From Hypericum androsaemum (Eukaryota > Streptophyta > Magnoliopsida > Malpighiales > Hypericaceae): 64,000 bases of DNA. This document shows, in pieces, positions 23,601 to 34,206 of this stretch. Positions within the stretch are counted from its first letter, which is position 1, and each line of letters opens with the position of its first letter. The stretch lies in assembly GCA_963995505.1 (NCBI GenBank), contig OZ023194.1, positions 9,110,428 through 9,174,427 of the forward strand, read 5' to 3'. The translations under genes were made by a program, and so were the position numbers. A model generated the notes under the pieces. It saw only the letters and a list, made by a program, of their open reading frames with translations. It searched no databases and had not been told where the DNA came from.

Positions 23601-24461
23601 ATTCTCAAAAAAAGGACTGTATAATGTTTGCTCGGGTTACCACCATGATCTTGCTATCTGGTGGAATTTCGCAAGCATCTCTACCACCAGTATTAACCCA
23701 GAGGCTTGGCTCACTTGTTGGAATGTGAGAGGTCCTTCAAGAATTAAGATGTTCTTATGGAGGTTGTTGGATAACAATCTACCGGTCTGAAAAAACCTTC
23801 AGAAAAGAGGAATGATACTAGATTCGAGTTATCCGATATGACAGGCCTCCCCGGAATCCATTACTCACCTCTTTTGCTAAATTGTCTGAGAACTCAAAGT
23901 CTTCCGCTACGAGCAGGTTTCTCGGCTGGACTTCAACAAGGTGAGAATTTTGCTACGGCATTCTTACAGCTCATCTCATACAAAGGAAAAGAGGAAGGTG
24001 GTAGGATGCTAGCTGGTCTCGAGGGAGTTTGAAAACTACATAATCAATTTGTCTTCGGTGACCCGACTATAGTGGATCAAGACCGGGAATTAGGAAAAGC
24101 TCTCCGCTTTTACGATAATTTTATGGAAGTGAATGGTCAATCCCCGAGCTCAGAACCTGCCCCACCCTCACATTGGTTACCTTCGCCTGTGGGGAGGATA
24201 AAGATTAATACGGACCTGGGAATACGACAAAAAGGAGGCCAAGTGAGTGCGGTAGCAAGGGATTCTACAGGTAATTTCATCAACGCTGCGGTAAGGTGCG
24301 TCCCTGAGATACAACACCCGTCACTCCTCGAGGCTCATGGCATACTCCTCGATTTAGAATTGGCGAGAAGTCTGACGGGTAACCAGTTCATCATATCAGA
24401 GCGACCTATCTCTGGTGATTCAAAACTGCTTGTCAGCTATAATAGAAGGAGTGGATTTTAG
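20606..24461 (+). pseudogene. LINE ORF2 (endonuclease, reverse transcriptase, RNase H), broken
   Basis: It begins at ATG 20606 with MNVVCWNYRGLG, the start of the apurinic-type endonuclease, and stops at 20840. A GDSNTRFFYKKSS motif follows near 21654. RT fragments (21796-22760) include YRPMSLCNI, AFVPGRLI, KLDMMKAYD and GLRQGNSLSPYLF. The catalytic FADD is changed to FADE (about 22633), so this copy is also dead at the active site. The RT C-terminal region runs to about 23138, zf-RVT is at 23491-23790 and RNase H (RIKINTDLGIRQKGG) at 24072-24461. Multiple frames and stops are seen throughout. Confidence 0.8.
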
Positions 24462-24602
24462 CTTTAACTTTGTGCGCCGTAATTCAAATATGCTAGTGCA
24501 TGCCCTAGCAAAAATGATAGTCCTTTTTAGCGAGGGCGTGCAGTTCAAACACTATTTTGATGATTTATGAATGAAGATGATATGTTGACCCCAAAAAAAA
24601 AT

Positions 24603-25971
24603 TGCCCAAAGAATAGCACTGAATAACGCATACCACACCTTTTGATCATGCCCCTTTGAACAAGGCCCATCCATTGATCCAGATTGAACACAAGCTCCCG
24701 CCCCTGCACCAAAGGACACTAATACGCTTGACAACATAATCCCAAATTGAATTGGAGAAGTTGCACGAGATGAATAAATGATCTATGCTTTCGTCAACAT
24801 CTCTGCAAAGTGGGCAAAGAGACTTGCACGGGCTTAGCTTTCCTCTCCGGATAAGAATATCTTTGGTGAGGGGACGACCTTGCATAGCGATCCACATAAA
24901 GCATTCATTCTTATAAGGGATTTCACCTTTCCATACCTAAGACACGAGCTGACAACGTCAGTGAGCAAAAATTTGACCATAAAACTTTCTCTTCAGTGCA
25001 CTAACAGAGAAAGAGTTGAATTCCAGAAAACTCCATTCCAAGGAGTCTAGGGAGGAACTCAGAACAACACCCAACAGCATATCAAACATGTTTGCCTCAT
25101 GTTCTTCTTCCCATGTGTGTAGATTTCTCCTCAGTTGAATTTGTAATACCAAATTGAGTTAAACCAATAGCCGCACTCCTTTATCTTTGCCTCCTGCTGT
25201 AAAGAGATCGAGAACAGCCCAAGAAACCTATCTTTCAGATTATCCTCAATCGGCCACTCATCATGCCAGAAGAATAGCCTCTCTCTCTGGCCCACCTTTA
25301 GATAAATCCCAGAAGCAAAATCATTAAAGAGACTAGGTTGCTGTCGAATGGTTCCACATATATCACCCAAAATGCTGCCCTTCACAAACAAAGACACAAA
25401 GGTCGTGGAAGAGGGTGAAATCAAGTTACCCAATAGAGAGGAAGGGTTTTCCAGTAACATCCAGATCCATTTAAGGAGCAAAATATTGTCTGAGAGAGCT
25501 AAGTTCTCAACTTCGAGACCCCCGAAATCCTTAGGAGTGCAAACCAGATTCCAGTTGACAAGTGATGATTTCTTGAGATCCATATTGCCCGAGGAATTGA
25601 CGTAACCTCTTATTGATTTGGTTTGCCACTCCCACAGGCATCTTGTAGATGGATAGAAAATACACGGGCAAACACCTCCAAAAGACAACAAATTCTCTTC
25701 CACTTTAAAAGGCAGTTGTCCACAGTTGTTAGAACAAGATTCCAATAGGCAATCCTAAACATATTGCAGCCCAAAGGAAGGCTGAGATAAGTGATAAGGA
25801 GGTGACCTACATTGCAACCCCACAAGTCCGCCAAAGGAGACAACCAGGAGTCATCAATATCAAATCCAATCATAGCAGTTTCATAAGGGTTTATCTTTAG
25901 ACCAGAGATAGCTCCAAATACAATCACGATGTGATTTAGTGATTGAAGTTGTCAATGCTTGCTACATTCAC
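24603..25971 (-). mobile_element. LINE ORF2 fragment in reverse orientation
   Basis: The minus strand encodes, in order from 25930 down, the RT C-terminal region (VFGAISGLKINPYETAMIGF), LVNWNLVCTPKDFGGLEVEN, and a zf-RVT zinc-binding region (PLCRDVDESIDHLFISC, about 24646-24897) that is cut off at VWYALFSAILWAI, where it meets the polyA of the plus-strand LINE. Both ends are missing. Its sequence differs from the neighbouring LINE, so it belongs to another subfamily. Confidence 0.75.
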
Positions 25972-25997
25972 CTTCAACCAATAGTTAATACGAACAA

Positions 25998-27061
25998 TTC
26001 ATTCAGTGTCCTCTCCTAAACCTTCTCTCTCTAGGAAAATATCTAGTAGAGCCACCTACCCTTTTTAGGATTTTTTTTTCTTCCGCTGCCGTGTGGCTTC
26101 ATTTTTTTCTCTCCTCTAACTCCTTCCCCTACCTTGCCCCCATCCTCCCCAGACCTACATCTCACTCTTAAGGATGCCTTCACCCTCCACAGCTCAACGT
26201 CCACCCGCCAGCCCTCCTCCCTTCTCAATTTTGACACTAGGGCTAGCTTAGACAAGGTCCCAACCTCGCAGGTCACCTCCACAGCTGGTCTCACCCTCGC
26301 CGGATTCCACAACAGGTCCTTACTCCTCTAGGTCTCGCTGTAGCAGGGTCCACCCTTGCTGCCCATATCATATCCCACCCTCTCAGCCCAGCCCAGCCCA
26401 GCATCCGTCGTCTTGTCCAGCTCTCGTCAGGCCTCGGTCCCTCCCTCCGGGGTGGTCACTGGTGCTCCCCGAGGGGATTGGTCGTCGTTTATTAGCTTTA
26501 TTTTTATCACGCTTATTTTGGTCAATTTTGCAGGTGGCTCTGCTACTGTTCATTGGGTTGTTGTTCTGGTTTTTAATCTTGTTGTTCATCTTGTGTTTGT
26601 TGTTTTTTCTCCCGAGTCAGGTCTGTTTAGTGGCTTCGTTGGATTGATGTTTGTTTATTTATGTTTATGTTTTTGCTTAGATTGGCTTTGGCTAGATCTG
26701 AGATCCTTACGGATCTCAAAACCTTTCCTGTTACTATATGTGGATAAACTTGTCTTGGTCAAGCTTGTTCAGCCTTGCCTCTAATTTGCGTGCATCTTGT
26801 ATGCATTCAAATGCCCACGAGGTTGCGTCTCTGATGTGACCTTGTGATTATTAGTCGTTGCTTGTCTCGGCTGTCTCCCGCTTTAGACGTTGGTTCTCGT
26901 AGCCTTTCGTCTGTCATTCGTCTCCACTCATGCCTCTTTGCTCCTTTCGAATTGGTTGTCATGTTCTGTTTGTTATCTTTGTATGTTGTGTTTGTATTTT
27001 CTTTTCTTGTATCGTAAACTATTTATCTTAATATAGGTTTTGTGCTACTATTTTAAAAAAA
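25998..27061 (+). mobile_element. Short polyA retroelement (LINE-derived, non-autonomous)
   Basis: A 1.06-kb segment ends in a run of A (27053-27061) and is flanked by an 18-bp direct repeat, AATAGTTAATACGAACAA, at 25980-25997 and 27062-27079. That length and tail fit target-primed reverse transcription. The interior starts C-rich with a 142-codon frame (26356-26784) of no known family, and ends with T/G-rich sequence like a plant LINE 3' UTR (TTAATATAGGTTTTGTGC). It has no RT or endonuclease, so it probably used a partner LINE's machinery. Confidence 0.7.
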
Positions 27062-27417
27062 AATAGTTAATACGAACAAAAGAGTCAGCTGCCAAGGACA
27101 AAGCCCACCTCCCGGCATATAGGTTCCATTCCATTCCATTCCTTATATTCCCACAACGAGACAAGACTCCAAAAATACGAACTACCTCAAAATCTCCAAA
27201 ACTAATAGACAAAAATTTTAAGGAAAAGTACAGTTATAATATATGTGGTTTCAGAAATTTTGCTTCATGATCCTCAACTTCGTAAAGTCAAATAGTGATC
27301 CTGTGGTTGACACCTTTTTTTGCGGCAGAGGCTCGAGAAAGGCCAGGGGAAAATTATCGCTCCGAACCTAGAAACGACGTTGTTTTGAAGCTGAATTGCA
27401 ACTTGCATTATGCGTCC

Positions 27418-28221
27418 TTGATTAAATCCAATGCAAATTTAATGCATTTGGCCCAAATTGGAAAGGCCCAAGTGGAAGGCCCAACGTCAAGTTAAGGAAT
27501 GTGTACCACATTGATTAGAGCAAGGAGGATTCCTTTGTTTATAAGGAATTCCTCTCCTTACCTCTCAACTTGATTGACTACCCAAAAGGCTGACCCACCG
27601 CTAGCTGCGAGGACGGTTTCGCACCGTTCGAGCACGAGCACGCGCACTTGCGTGTGCACATGGCGCATTGGACGCAGGTCGCAATGGGCGCTTTGTGGCG
27701 CACTTGGCACTTCGTACGTGCGCAGCCTGGTCGCTCCTGGAAGGATCCAGAAGCCTGCTGGCCGAGCGGATGCGTCCCTTCAGGGTGGCTGCCTCCCTGC
27801 CTCCTCCAGCCTATAAATAGGCCTGCCCCCTTGCCATTGTCCTCATCCTAGCAGCAATTGCATTCTCTATAGCATTGTTGTCTTCTTCTCTCCCCCGTTC
27901 TTCACTTACAAGAGTCCGAAAGTTTTGGGTATATAAGGGTAGCAATTGCATTCTCTATAGCATTGTTGTCTTCTTCTCTCCCCCGTTCTTTACTTACAAA
28001 AGTCCGAAAGTTCTGGGTATATAAGGGTTCGCCCAAAAGTTTCGAGATACGTGTATAACGTTATTGGAAATGCCCTAAATAGTCGTTGTATCTTGGGGAC
28101 GATTGCCGAAGCCCGTACTGCACTAAAATATACGGGGCAATCTCGTCTTACGGAGAAAGTGTCCAATACTTGCCTCGACTACCGTAGATCCTAATCAAGT
28201 ACACCACTCCGACAAACAACA
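27418..28221 (+). repeat. Left LTR of the copia element
   Basis: It aligns to 32695-33638 over most of its length. Compared with the right LTR it lacks about 200 bases between two GTGCGCA-like motifs (33007-33200 in the right copy) and has an extra tandem copy of an 88-bp segment (AGCAATTGCATTCTCTATAG at 27851 and again at 27939). The start is approximate. Confidence 0.85.
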
Positions 28222-28249
28222 ATCGTAAGAAGAGATAGTGTACTTGAAG

Positions 28250-31200
28250 ATGGCATCGACAAGCTCAGCACCGGTCCCGGGAACTGTCCACGCCGAAAGG
28301 CCGGCCAAGTTCAACAGTACCGAGTTCAAGAGATGGCAACAGAAGATGTAATTCTATCTGACGACGCTCAACCTGGTCCGATTCTTGAAGGAAGAGGCTC
28401 CGAAGGTGGCGAAAAATGAGGCAGAGCAACAGAAGATCAACGCCCTCGATGCATGGAGTCATAGCGACTTCCTATGCCGGAACTACGTCCTGAATGGACT
28501 AGACGACACGCTCTACAATGTCTATGCGGAAACCAAAACTGCTAAGGAGCTGTGGAGTTCACTCGAGACGAAGTACAAATCGAGAAGAAGTACAAAACAG
28601 AGGATGCCGGGACGAAGAAATTCATCGTCGGATGATTCCTCGACTTCAAGATGGTGGACTCCAAGAAAGTCATCGACCAAGTGCAGGAGTTGCAGCTGAT
28701 CCTTCACGAGATCCAAGTCAAAGGTATGCAACTCAGCGAGTCCTTCCAAGTAGCTGCGATGATCGAGAAGCTCTCCCTGCTCTGGAAGGACTTCAAGAGC
28801 TACCTCAAGCACAAGAGGAAGGACATGGGCCTAGAAGACCTGATCGTGAGACTTAGGATTGAGGAAGACAACTGAAAGTCCGAAGTCAAGCAAGGCAAGG
28901 CCAACCCTGAGACCACCGTGTACCTCGCCGAGGAAAAAGGTGGCAAGAAGAGGAAGAAGTCTGGGGATAAGCAGGAGAAGCAAGAGCCCAAGAAGAAAAA
29001 GAACAAGAAGATCAAGGGCGACTGCTACAACTGTGGCAAACCTGGACACATGGCTAAGGACTGTCGCCAGCCGAAGAAGGATGACCAAGGAAAGACTAAC
29101 CTGGCTGAAGACTTGTCCCAGATGGATCTGTCAGCCGTGGTGTTTGAAGCCAACCTGGTGGACAATCCGAGAGAGTGGTTCATGGACATAGGAGCTACCC
29201 GCCATATCTGCTCGGACAAGGAGATGTTCTCGAGCTATATCCCGATCACCGGCCAAAAGCTATTCATGGGAAACTCCGCAACATCCAAGATCGTCGGTCT
29301 GGGTAAGGTGGTCCTGAAGCTGACCTCAGGAAAGGAGCTGATCCTCAAGGATGTGCTGCATGTCCCGGACATCCGCAAGAATTTAGTTTCTGGCTCACTG
29401 TTAAGCAAAACTGGTCTTAAGCTTGTATTTGAGGCTGATAAGTTTGTACTGATCAAAGCGGATCAATTCATAGGAAAGGGTTATCTAGAGAGGGGGCTAT
29501 TTAAGATGAATGTAATAACTGTACATCGCACCTTTAACGGTGAAAATAAAATTAACACTTCTTCTTACTTGGCCGAGTGTTCTAATTTATGGCATGGTAG
29601 ATTAGGACACGTAAATTTAAACTCGCTAAGAAAGTTAGTAAGTTTAAAATTATTACGCAATTTAAAGTTCAACCCATCCGATAAATGTGAAGTATGTGTG
29701 GAGGCTAAAATGACCAAAGCACCTTTCCATTCGGTGGAAAGAAGTACTACGCCTTTAGAGTTAATTCATACGGACACTTGCGATATGAAACACGTGCAAA
29801 CTAAAGGCGGGAAGAAATACTTTATCACGTTTATCGATGATTGTACGAGATACTGTTACGTATATCTCCTAAAGGGCAAAGACGAAGCTCTTGATGCCTT
29901 TAAGAGATATAAGAATGAGGTTGAAAATCAACTCAGCGTGAAAATTAAAATGATCCGAAGTGATTGAGGGGGAGAATATGTAGCTCCGTTTGATGAACTC
30001 TATCAAGAACATGGGATTATTCATCAAACGACTGCTCCATACTCACCTCAATTGAATGGCGTAGCTGAACGCAAAAATCAAACTCTTAAGGAGATGATGA
30101 ACGCTATGTTGATTAGCTCGGGCTTACCCCAGAACATGTGGGGGGAAGCTGTGCTCTCAGCTAACCACATTCTAAACAAATTACCACACAAGAAAAGGGA
30201 TAAAACCCTATATGAACTATGGAAAGGAAGGAAGCCTTCATACGGTTACCTTAAAGTGTGGGGGTGCCTAGCAAAGGTCAAAGTACCTAAGCCTAAGCAG
30301 GTGAGAATAGGACTCAAGATCATTGATTGCATCTTTATCGGATATGCACAAAATAGCAGTGCTTATCGGTTTTTGGTGCATAAATCTGAAAACCCTGAGG
30401 TAAACGCGGGAATGGTCATAGAATCAAGGAACGCAACGTTCTTTCAGAATAGCTTTCCTAATAAGGAAAGAAAGGAAGGAAGTCCAAAGAAAAGGGCTCA
30501 CGAGACTACGCAAGGGTCAAATCAAGAAGATAATGAACCTAGACGTAGTAAACGGACGAAGGTAACCAAATCTTTTGGTCTGGATTATCTGACCTACGCG
30601 TTAGAAGATGAACCCAGGACAATCCAAGAGGCATTGTCCAGTCCAGATGCTCCTCTCTGGAAGGAAGCTATCAATAGTGAGATAGAATCTATTATGCAAA
30701 ATCACACATGGGAAATCGTGGATCTCCCACCGGGCTGCAAATCTTTGGGATGCAGGTGGATCCTAAAAAGGAAATACAAAGCTGATGGATCAATCGACAA
30801 GTACAAAGCTCGATTGGTAGCTAAGGGGTTCAAACAGAAGGAGGGATATGATTTCTTTGACACATATTCACCGGTCACAAGAATCACATCAATTAGAGTA
30901 CTCATAGTTGTTGCAGCACTCTATAACCTCGAGATCTACCAAATGGATGTAAAAACAGCTTTCTTAAATGAAGAACTGGAAGAGGAGATATACATGAAGC
31001 AACCTGAAGGGTTTGTGGCTCCCGGTCAAGAGCATAAAGTGTGTCGACTAGTCAAGTCACTATACGGGCTAAAATAAGCGCCGAAACAGTGGCACGAGAA
31101 ATTTGACAGAACGATGTTGTCAAATAGATTTAAGATCAATGAGTGCGATAAATGTGTTTACATTAAGGGCACACCTGAAGCTTACGTAATTGTATGTCTC

Positions 31201-32151
31201 TACGTAGATGATTTACTAATTACGGGAAGCAATAAAGAGGTTATTGTAAAAACTAAGAACATGTTAAAGAACCACTTTGACATGAAAGATATGGGTCTGG
31301 CAGATGTCATACTAGGAATAAAAATTTCTAGGAAAGCTGACGAAATTATCTTGACGCAATCCCACTACGTGGAGAGCGTACTCAAGAAATTTGAAGCTTT
31401 TGACAAACCTCCGGTTAAGACTCCAGTAGATTTGAATCTACACTTAGCCAAGAATCGAGGGGACCCAGTATCTCAGCTGAGGTATGCGCAAATTATCGGG
31501 AGCTTGATGTATTTAACAAACTGCACACGTCCTGATATTGCGTACTCAGTTAGTAAGCTTAGTAGATTCACAAGTAATCCAGGGAAGGATCACAGGCTAG
31601 CTCTGGAAAGAGTTTTGCGATATTTAAAATATACCATAAACCATGGGATACATTATGCTAAATATCCAACTGTATTAGAAGGATACAGTGACGCAAACTG
31701 GATATCAGATACTAAAGACTCCAAATCCATAAGTGGATACGTATTCACCATAGGAGGAGGAGCTGTGTCTTGGAAGTCCTCTAAACAAACATGCATAGCT
31801 CGATCCACCATGAAGTCGGAGTTTATAGCACTAGACAAAGCTGGAGAAGAAGCTGAATGGCTCAGAAACTTCCTAGAGGATATTCCGTGCTGGAGCAAAC
31901 CGGTGCCTCCCGTATTGATACATTGTGATAGCATGTCTGCAATTGGGAGAGCACAAAGTACATTGTACAATGGAAAGTCTCGACATATCCGTCGGAGACA
32001 CAATACCGTTAGACAGTTGATCTCTAGTGGGGTGATCACCATTAATTACGTAAAGTCCAAGGACAACTTAGCTGATCCTTTTACGAAAGGAATCAATAGA
32101 GATCAAATGTACAACGCAGTAAGGGGAATGGGACTAAAATCCACACACTAA
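28250..32151 (+). pseudogene. copia gag-pol polyprotein, interrupted by stops
   Basis: ATG 28250 starts gag; an in-frame TAA follows at about 28351 and a frameshift near 28590. Downstream are a CCHC knuckle ([14 protein letters not shown], 29023-29064) and a protease site reading MDIGATRHI where D-S-G is usual. The integrase has an H-H-C-C zinc region ([17 protein letters not shown]) and a core broken by TGA at about 29965 just before GGEY. The RT carries YVDDLLI (about 31201) and is preceded by a TAA at 31075, in place of the expected Gln before APKQWH. RNase H (YSDANW) runs to the stop at 32149. Several independent defects rule out autonomous activity. Confidence 0.9.
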
Positions 32152-32694
32152 AGAATGTCCATAGCGGTAACTCAACCATGATGAGTGGAGATCTCACAAA
32201 CTTGGTTCAATGAGACAACTAAGTTATGGAGGGTTCAGTTAATCACCTGGAACCTATCTCATTCTCAGAAGCTACCCAGGTGTTAGCCTACAGCGGTGTG
32301 GTAAGGTTAAGCATTACGCTTTTAATGATTCCTATACCTTGATAAAGGTGGAGTATAGCAGAATATTCCTGATAGGAGATCACCTATGTAAGTATGAAGT
32401 GAGGCCGCTTCAAATGGAAAAAATACTTATGAATCCAAGAAACGGTCCATGGCCGAAACGGACACAACGTGAGAACCCAAATATACTAGGGTTATTATTG
32501 TGTAAATATTATTGTCTTGGTTTACGCTAAAAGCTGACGGTTCAAGACATCACGTTCACCGAGCAGCGAGTAAATCCGATAACATATTACTAGAGAAGGT
32601 TCAAAGCCGCAAGCTACCTGTCTTGATGCAATAATAACACGTCAGAACTTTTGATTAGAGTCTGCATGCATTAATCATCATTCATGTGGGGGAT

Positions 32695-33638
32695 TGTTGG
32701 GTTGAATGCATATTTAATGCATTTGGCCCAAATTGGAAAGACCCAAGTGGAAGGCCCAAAGCCAAGTTAAGGAATGTGTACCACATTGATTAGAGTAAGG
32801 AGGATTTCCTTGTTTATAAGGAATTCCTCTCCTTACCTCTCAACTTGATTGACTACCCAAAAGGCTGACCCATCGCTTCGCACCGTTCGAGCACGAGCTC
32901 GCGCACGCGCTCGCACACGCATACGCGCACGTGCGTGTGCGCATGGCGCATTGGACGCAGGTCATAATGGGCGCTTTGTGGTGCACTTGGCACTTCGCAC
33001 GTGCGCATCATCGCAAGGAGCTGGAGGAGCCTTAAATATTTTGCCCGGATTCGGAGAGAGCTGCGTAGCTATCAGAGTGACGAGGAGCTGCGAGCACCTT
33101 CAGGTTGGCCACCGAAGAGGCACGACGGGCAGGAATGTGCAGGAGACTTCCAGAAGGCCAAAGGGGTGCGAGATCCCTCGCGAAAGGGCGCCAGTGCAGC
33201 CTGGGCGTGCCTGGAAGGATCCAGAAGCTACCGAAGGGCCACGAGCACAGCCAGCCAGCCAGCTGGCCGAGCGGACGCGTCCTTTCGGGGTGGCTGCCTC
33301 CCTGCCTCCTCCAGCCTATAAATAGGCCTGCCCCCTTGCCATTATCCTCATCCCAGCAGCAATTGCATTCTCTATAGCATTGTTGTCTTCTTCTCTCCCC
33401 CGTTCTTCACTTACAAGAGTCCAAAAGTTCTGGGTATATAAGGGTTCGCCCGAAAATTTCGAGATACGTGTGCAACGTTCTTGGAAATGCCCTAAACAGT
33501 CGTTGTATCTTGGGAACGATTGCCGAAGCCCGTACCACACTAAAATATACGGGGCAATCTCGTCTTACGGAGAAAGTGTCCAACACTTGCCTCGACTGCC
33601 GTAGATCCTAATCAAGTACACCACTCCGACAAACAACA
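32695..33638 (+). repeat. Right LTR of the copia element
   Basis: A 944-bp LTR with TG...CA ends (TGTTGGG / CAACA). It begins immediately after the purine-rich tract ending at about 32694. Confidence 0.9.
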
Positions 33639-33696
33639 CCTGGGTTAACGGGTTGTGAAGGTTTTATGGAGGAAAGAGAGAGGTGAGAGAGGGGAG

Positions 33697-33765
33697 GAAG
33701 AAGAAGAAGAAGAAGAAGAAGAAGAGAGATGGAGGAAGAAGAAGAAGAGAGGGGAGAGAAAGAAG
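33697..33765 (+). repeat. (GAA)n-rich purine tract
   Basis: About nine GAA triplets followed by imperfect GAA/GGA repeats, within the right inner part of the TIR element. Confidence 0.8.
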
Positions 33766-34206
33766 GAGTTTTTTAAAAAACTATAAAAAATATGACATTG
33801 AAACCACAGGTACTTTAATTTTTTTGCCACGTCATATAGCCAACCGGCAAAAAATCGTGCTACCTGATATTGTCAACTAGGTTCGGAATAGGTAATTTGC
33901 CCGAAACCGTTCGCGAGCTTCTGTCGCAAAAAAAGATGTTAACAACGGGATCACCGATTGATTTTACGAAGTTCAGGATCATGACGCAAAATTTTTGAAA
34001 CTACAGATACTATAATTATACTTTTCCCAAAAATTTATAAGTCCTTAATTTCCGGCCCATCCTCTCAGAAAAGTCCGTTTGAGAGAGAGAGATGGGTTCC
34101 CGCAAAGCAAAGCAAAGCTCGCCGTAGTGTACTCTTATGGTTGGGTTGGCGTTGAAGTGAATTGACATGTACTCTTTTGGATGTGTTTTTTAAGTCAGAG
34201 AAGAAA

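Larger units (their letters stand above)
18884..24602 (+). mobile_element. L1-type LINE, near full length, degenerate
   Basis: About 5.7 kb with plant L1 features in order: a 5' region, a broken ORF1 (DUF4283 and CCHC knuckle), a broken ORF2 (endonuclease, reverse transcriptase, zf-RVT, RNase H) and a 3' tail ending in about nine A at 24594-24602. A 15-bp direct repeat, CTTCAACCAATAGTT, lies at its left edge (18869-18883) and again at 25972-25986, beyond the adjoining minus-strand LINE fragment. Many stops and frameshifts show it is inactive. Confidence 0.8.
27418..33638 (+). mobile_element. Ty1-copia LTR retrotransposon, nearly complete, inactive
   Basis: The right LTR, 32695-33638, begins TGTTGGG after a purine-rich GTGGGGGA and ends CAACA. 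The left LTR runs from about 27418 to 28221 and also ends CAACA; its first bases are diverged. Both carry a TATA box (CCTATAAATAGGCC, about 27810 and 33315). Domain order gag, protease, integrase, RT, RNase H is the copia order. No clear primer-binding site to tRNA-Met follows the left LTR, and I found no convincing 5-bp target duplication. Confidence 0.9.
27219..34027. mobile_element. Mutator-like TIR element split by a copia insertion
   Basis: Inverted repeats of about 150 bp at 27219-27371 and 33877-34027 match closely: TTGC-TCATGATCCT, AACTTCGTAAA, CTTTTTTTGCG and CCGAACCTAG occur in both, in opposite orientation. CAAAAATTT flanks both ends (27210-27218 and 34028-34036), consistent with a 9-bp target duplication. 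Without the copia element at 27418-33638 the original would be about 590 bp. Near its left interior is AAACGACGTTGTTTT; near its right interior is a (GAA)n-rich block. Confidence 0.8.

Noticed and set aside
26356..26784. 142-codon frame with hydrophobic residues
   Set aside because: It lies inside a polyA retroelement with target duplications, is T-rich by composition, and resembles no protein family.
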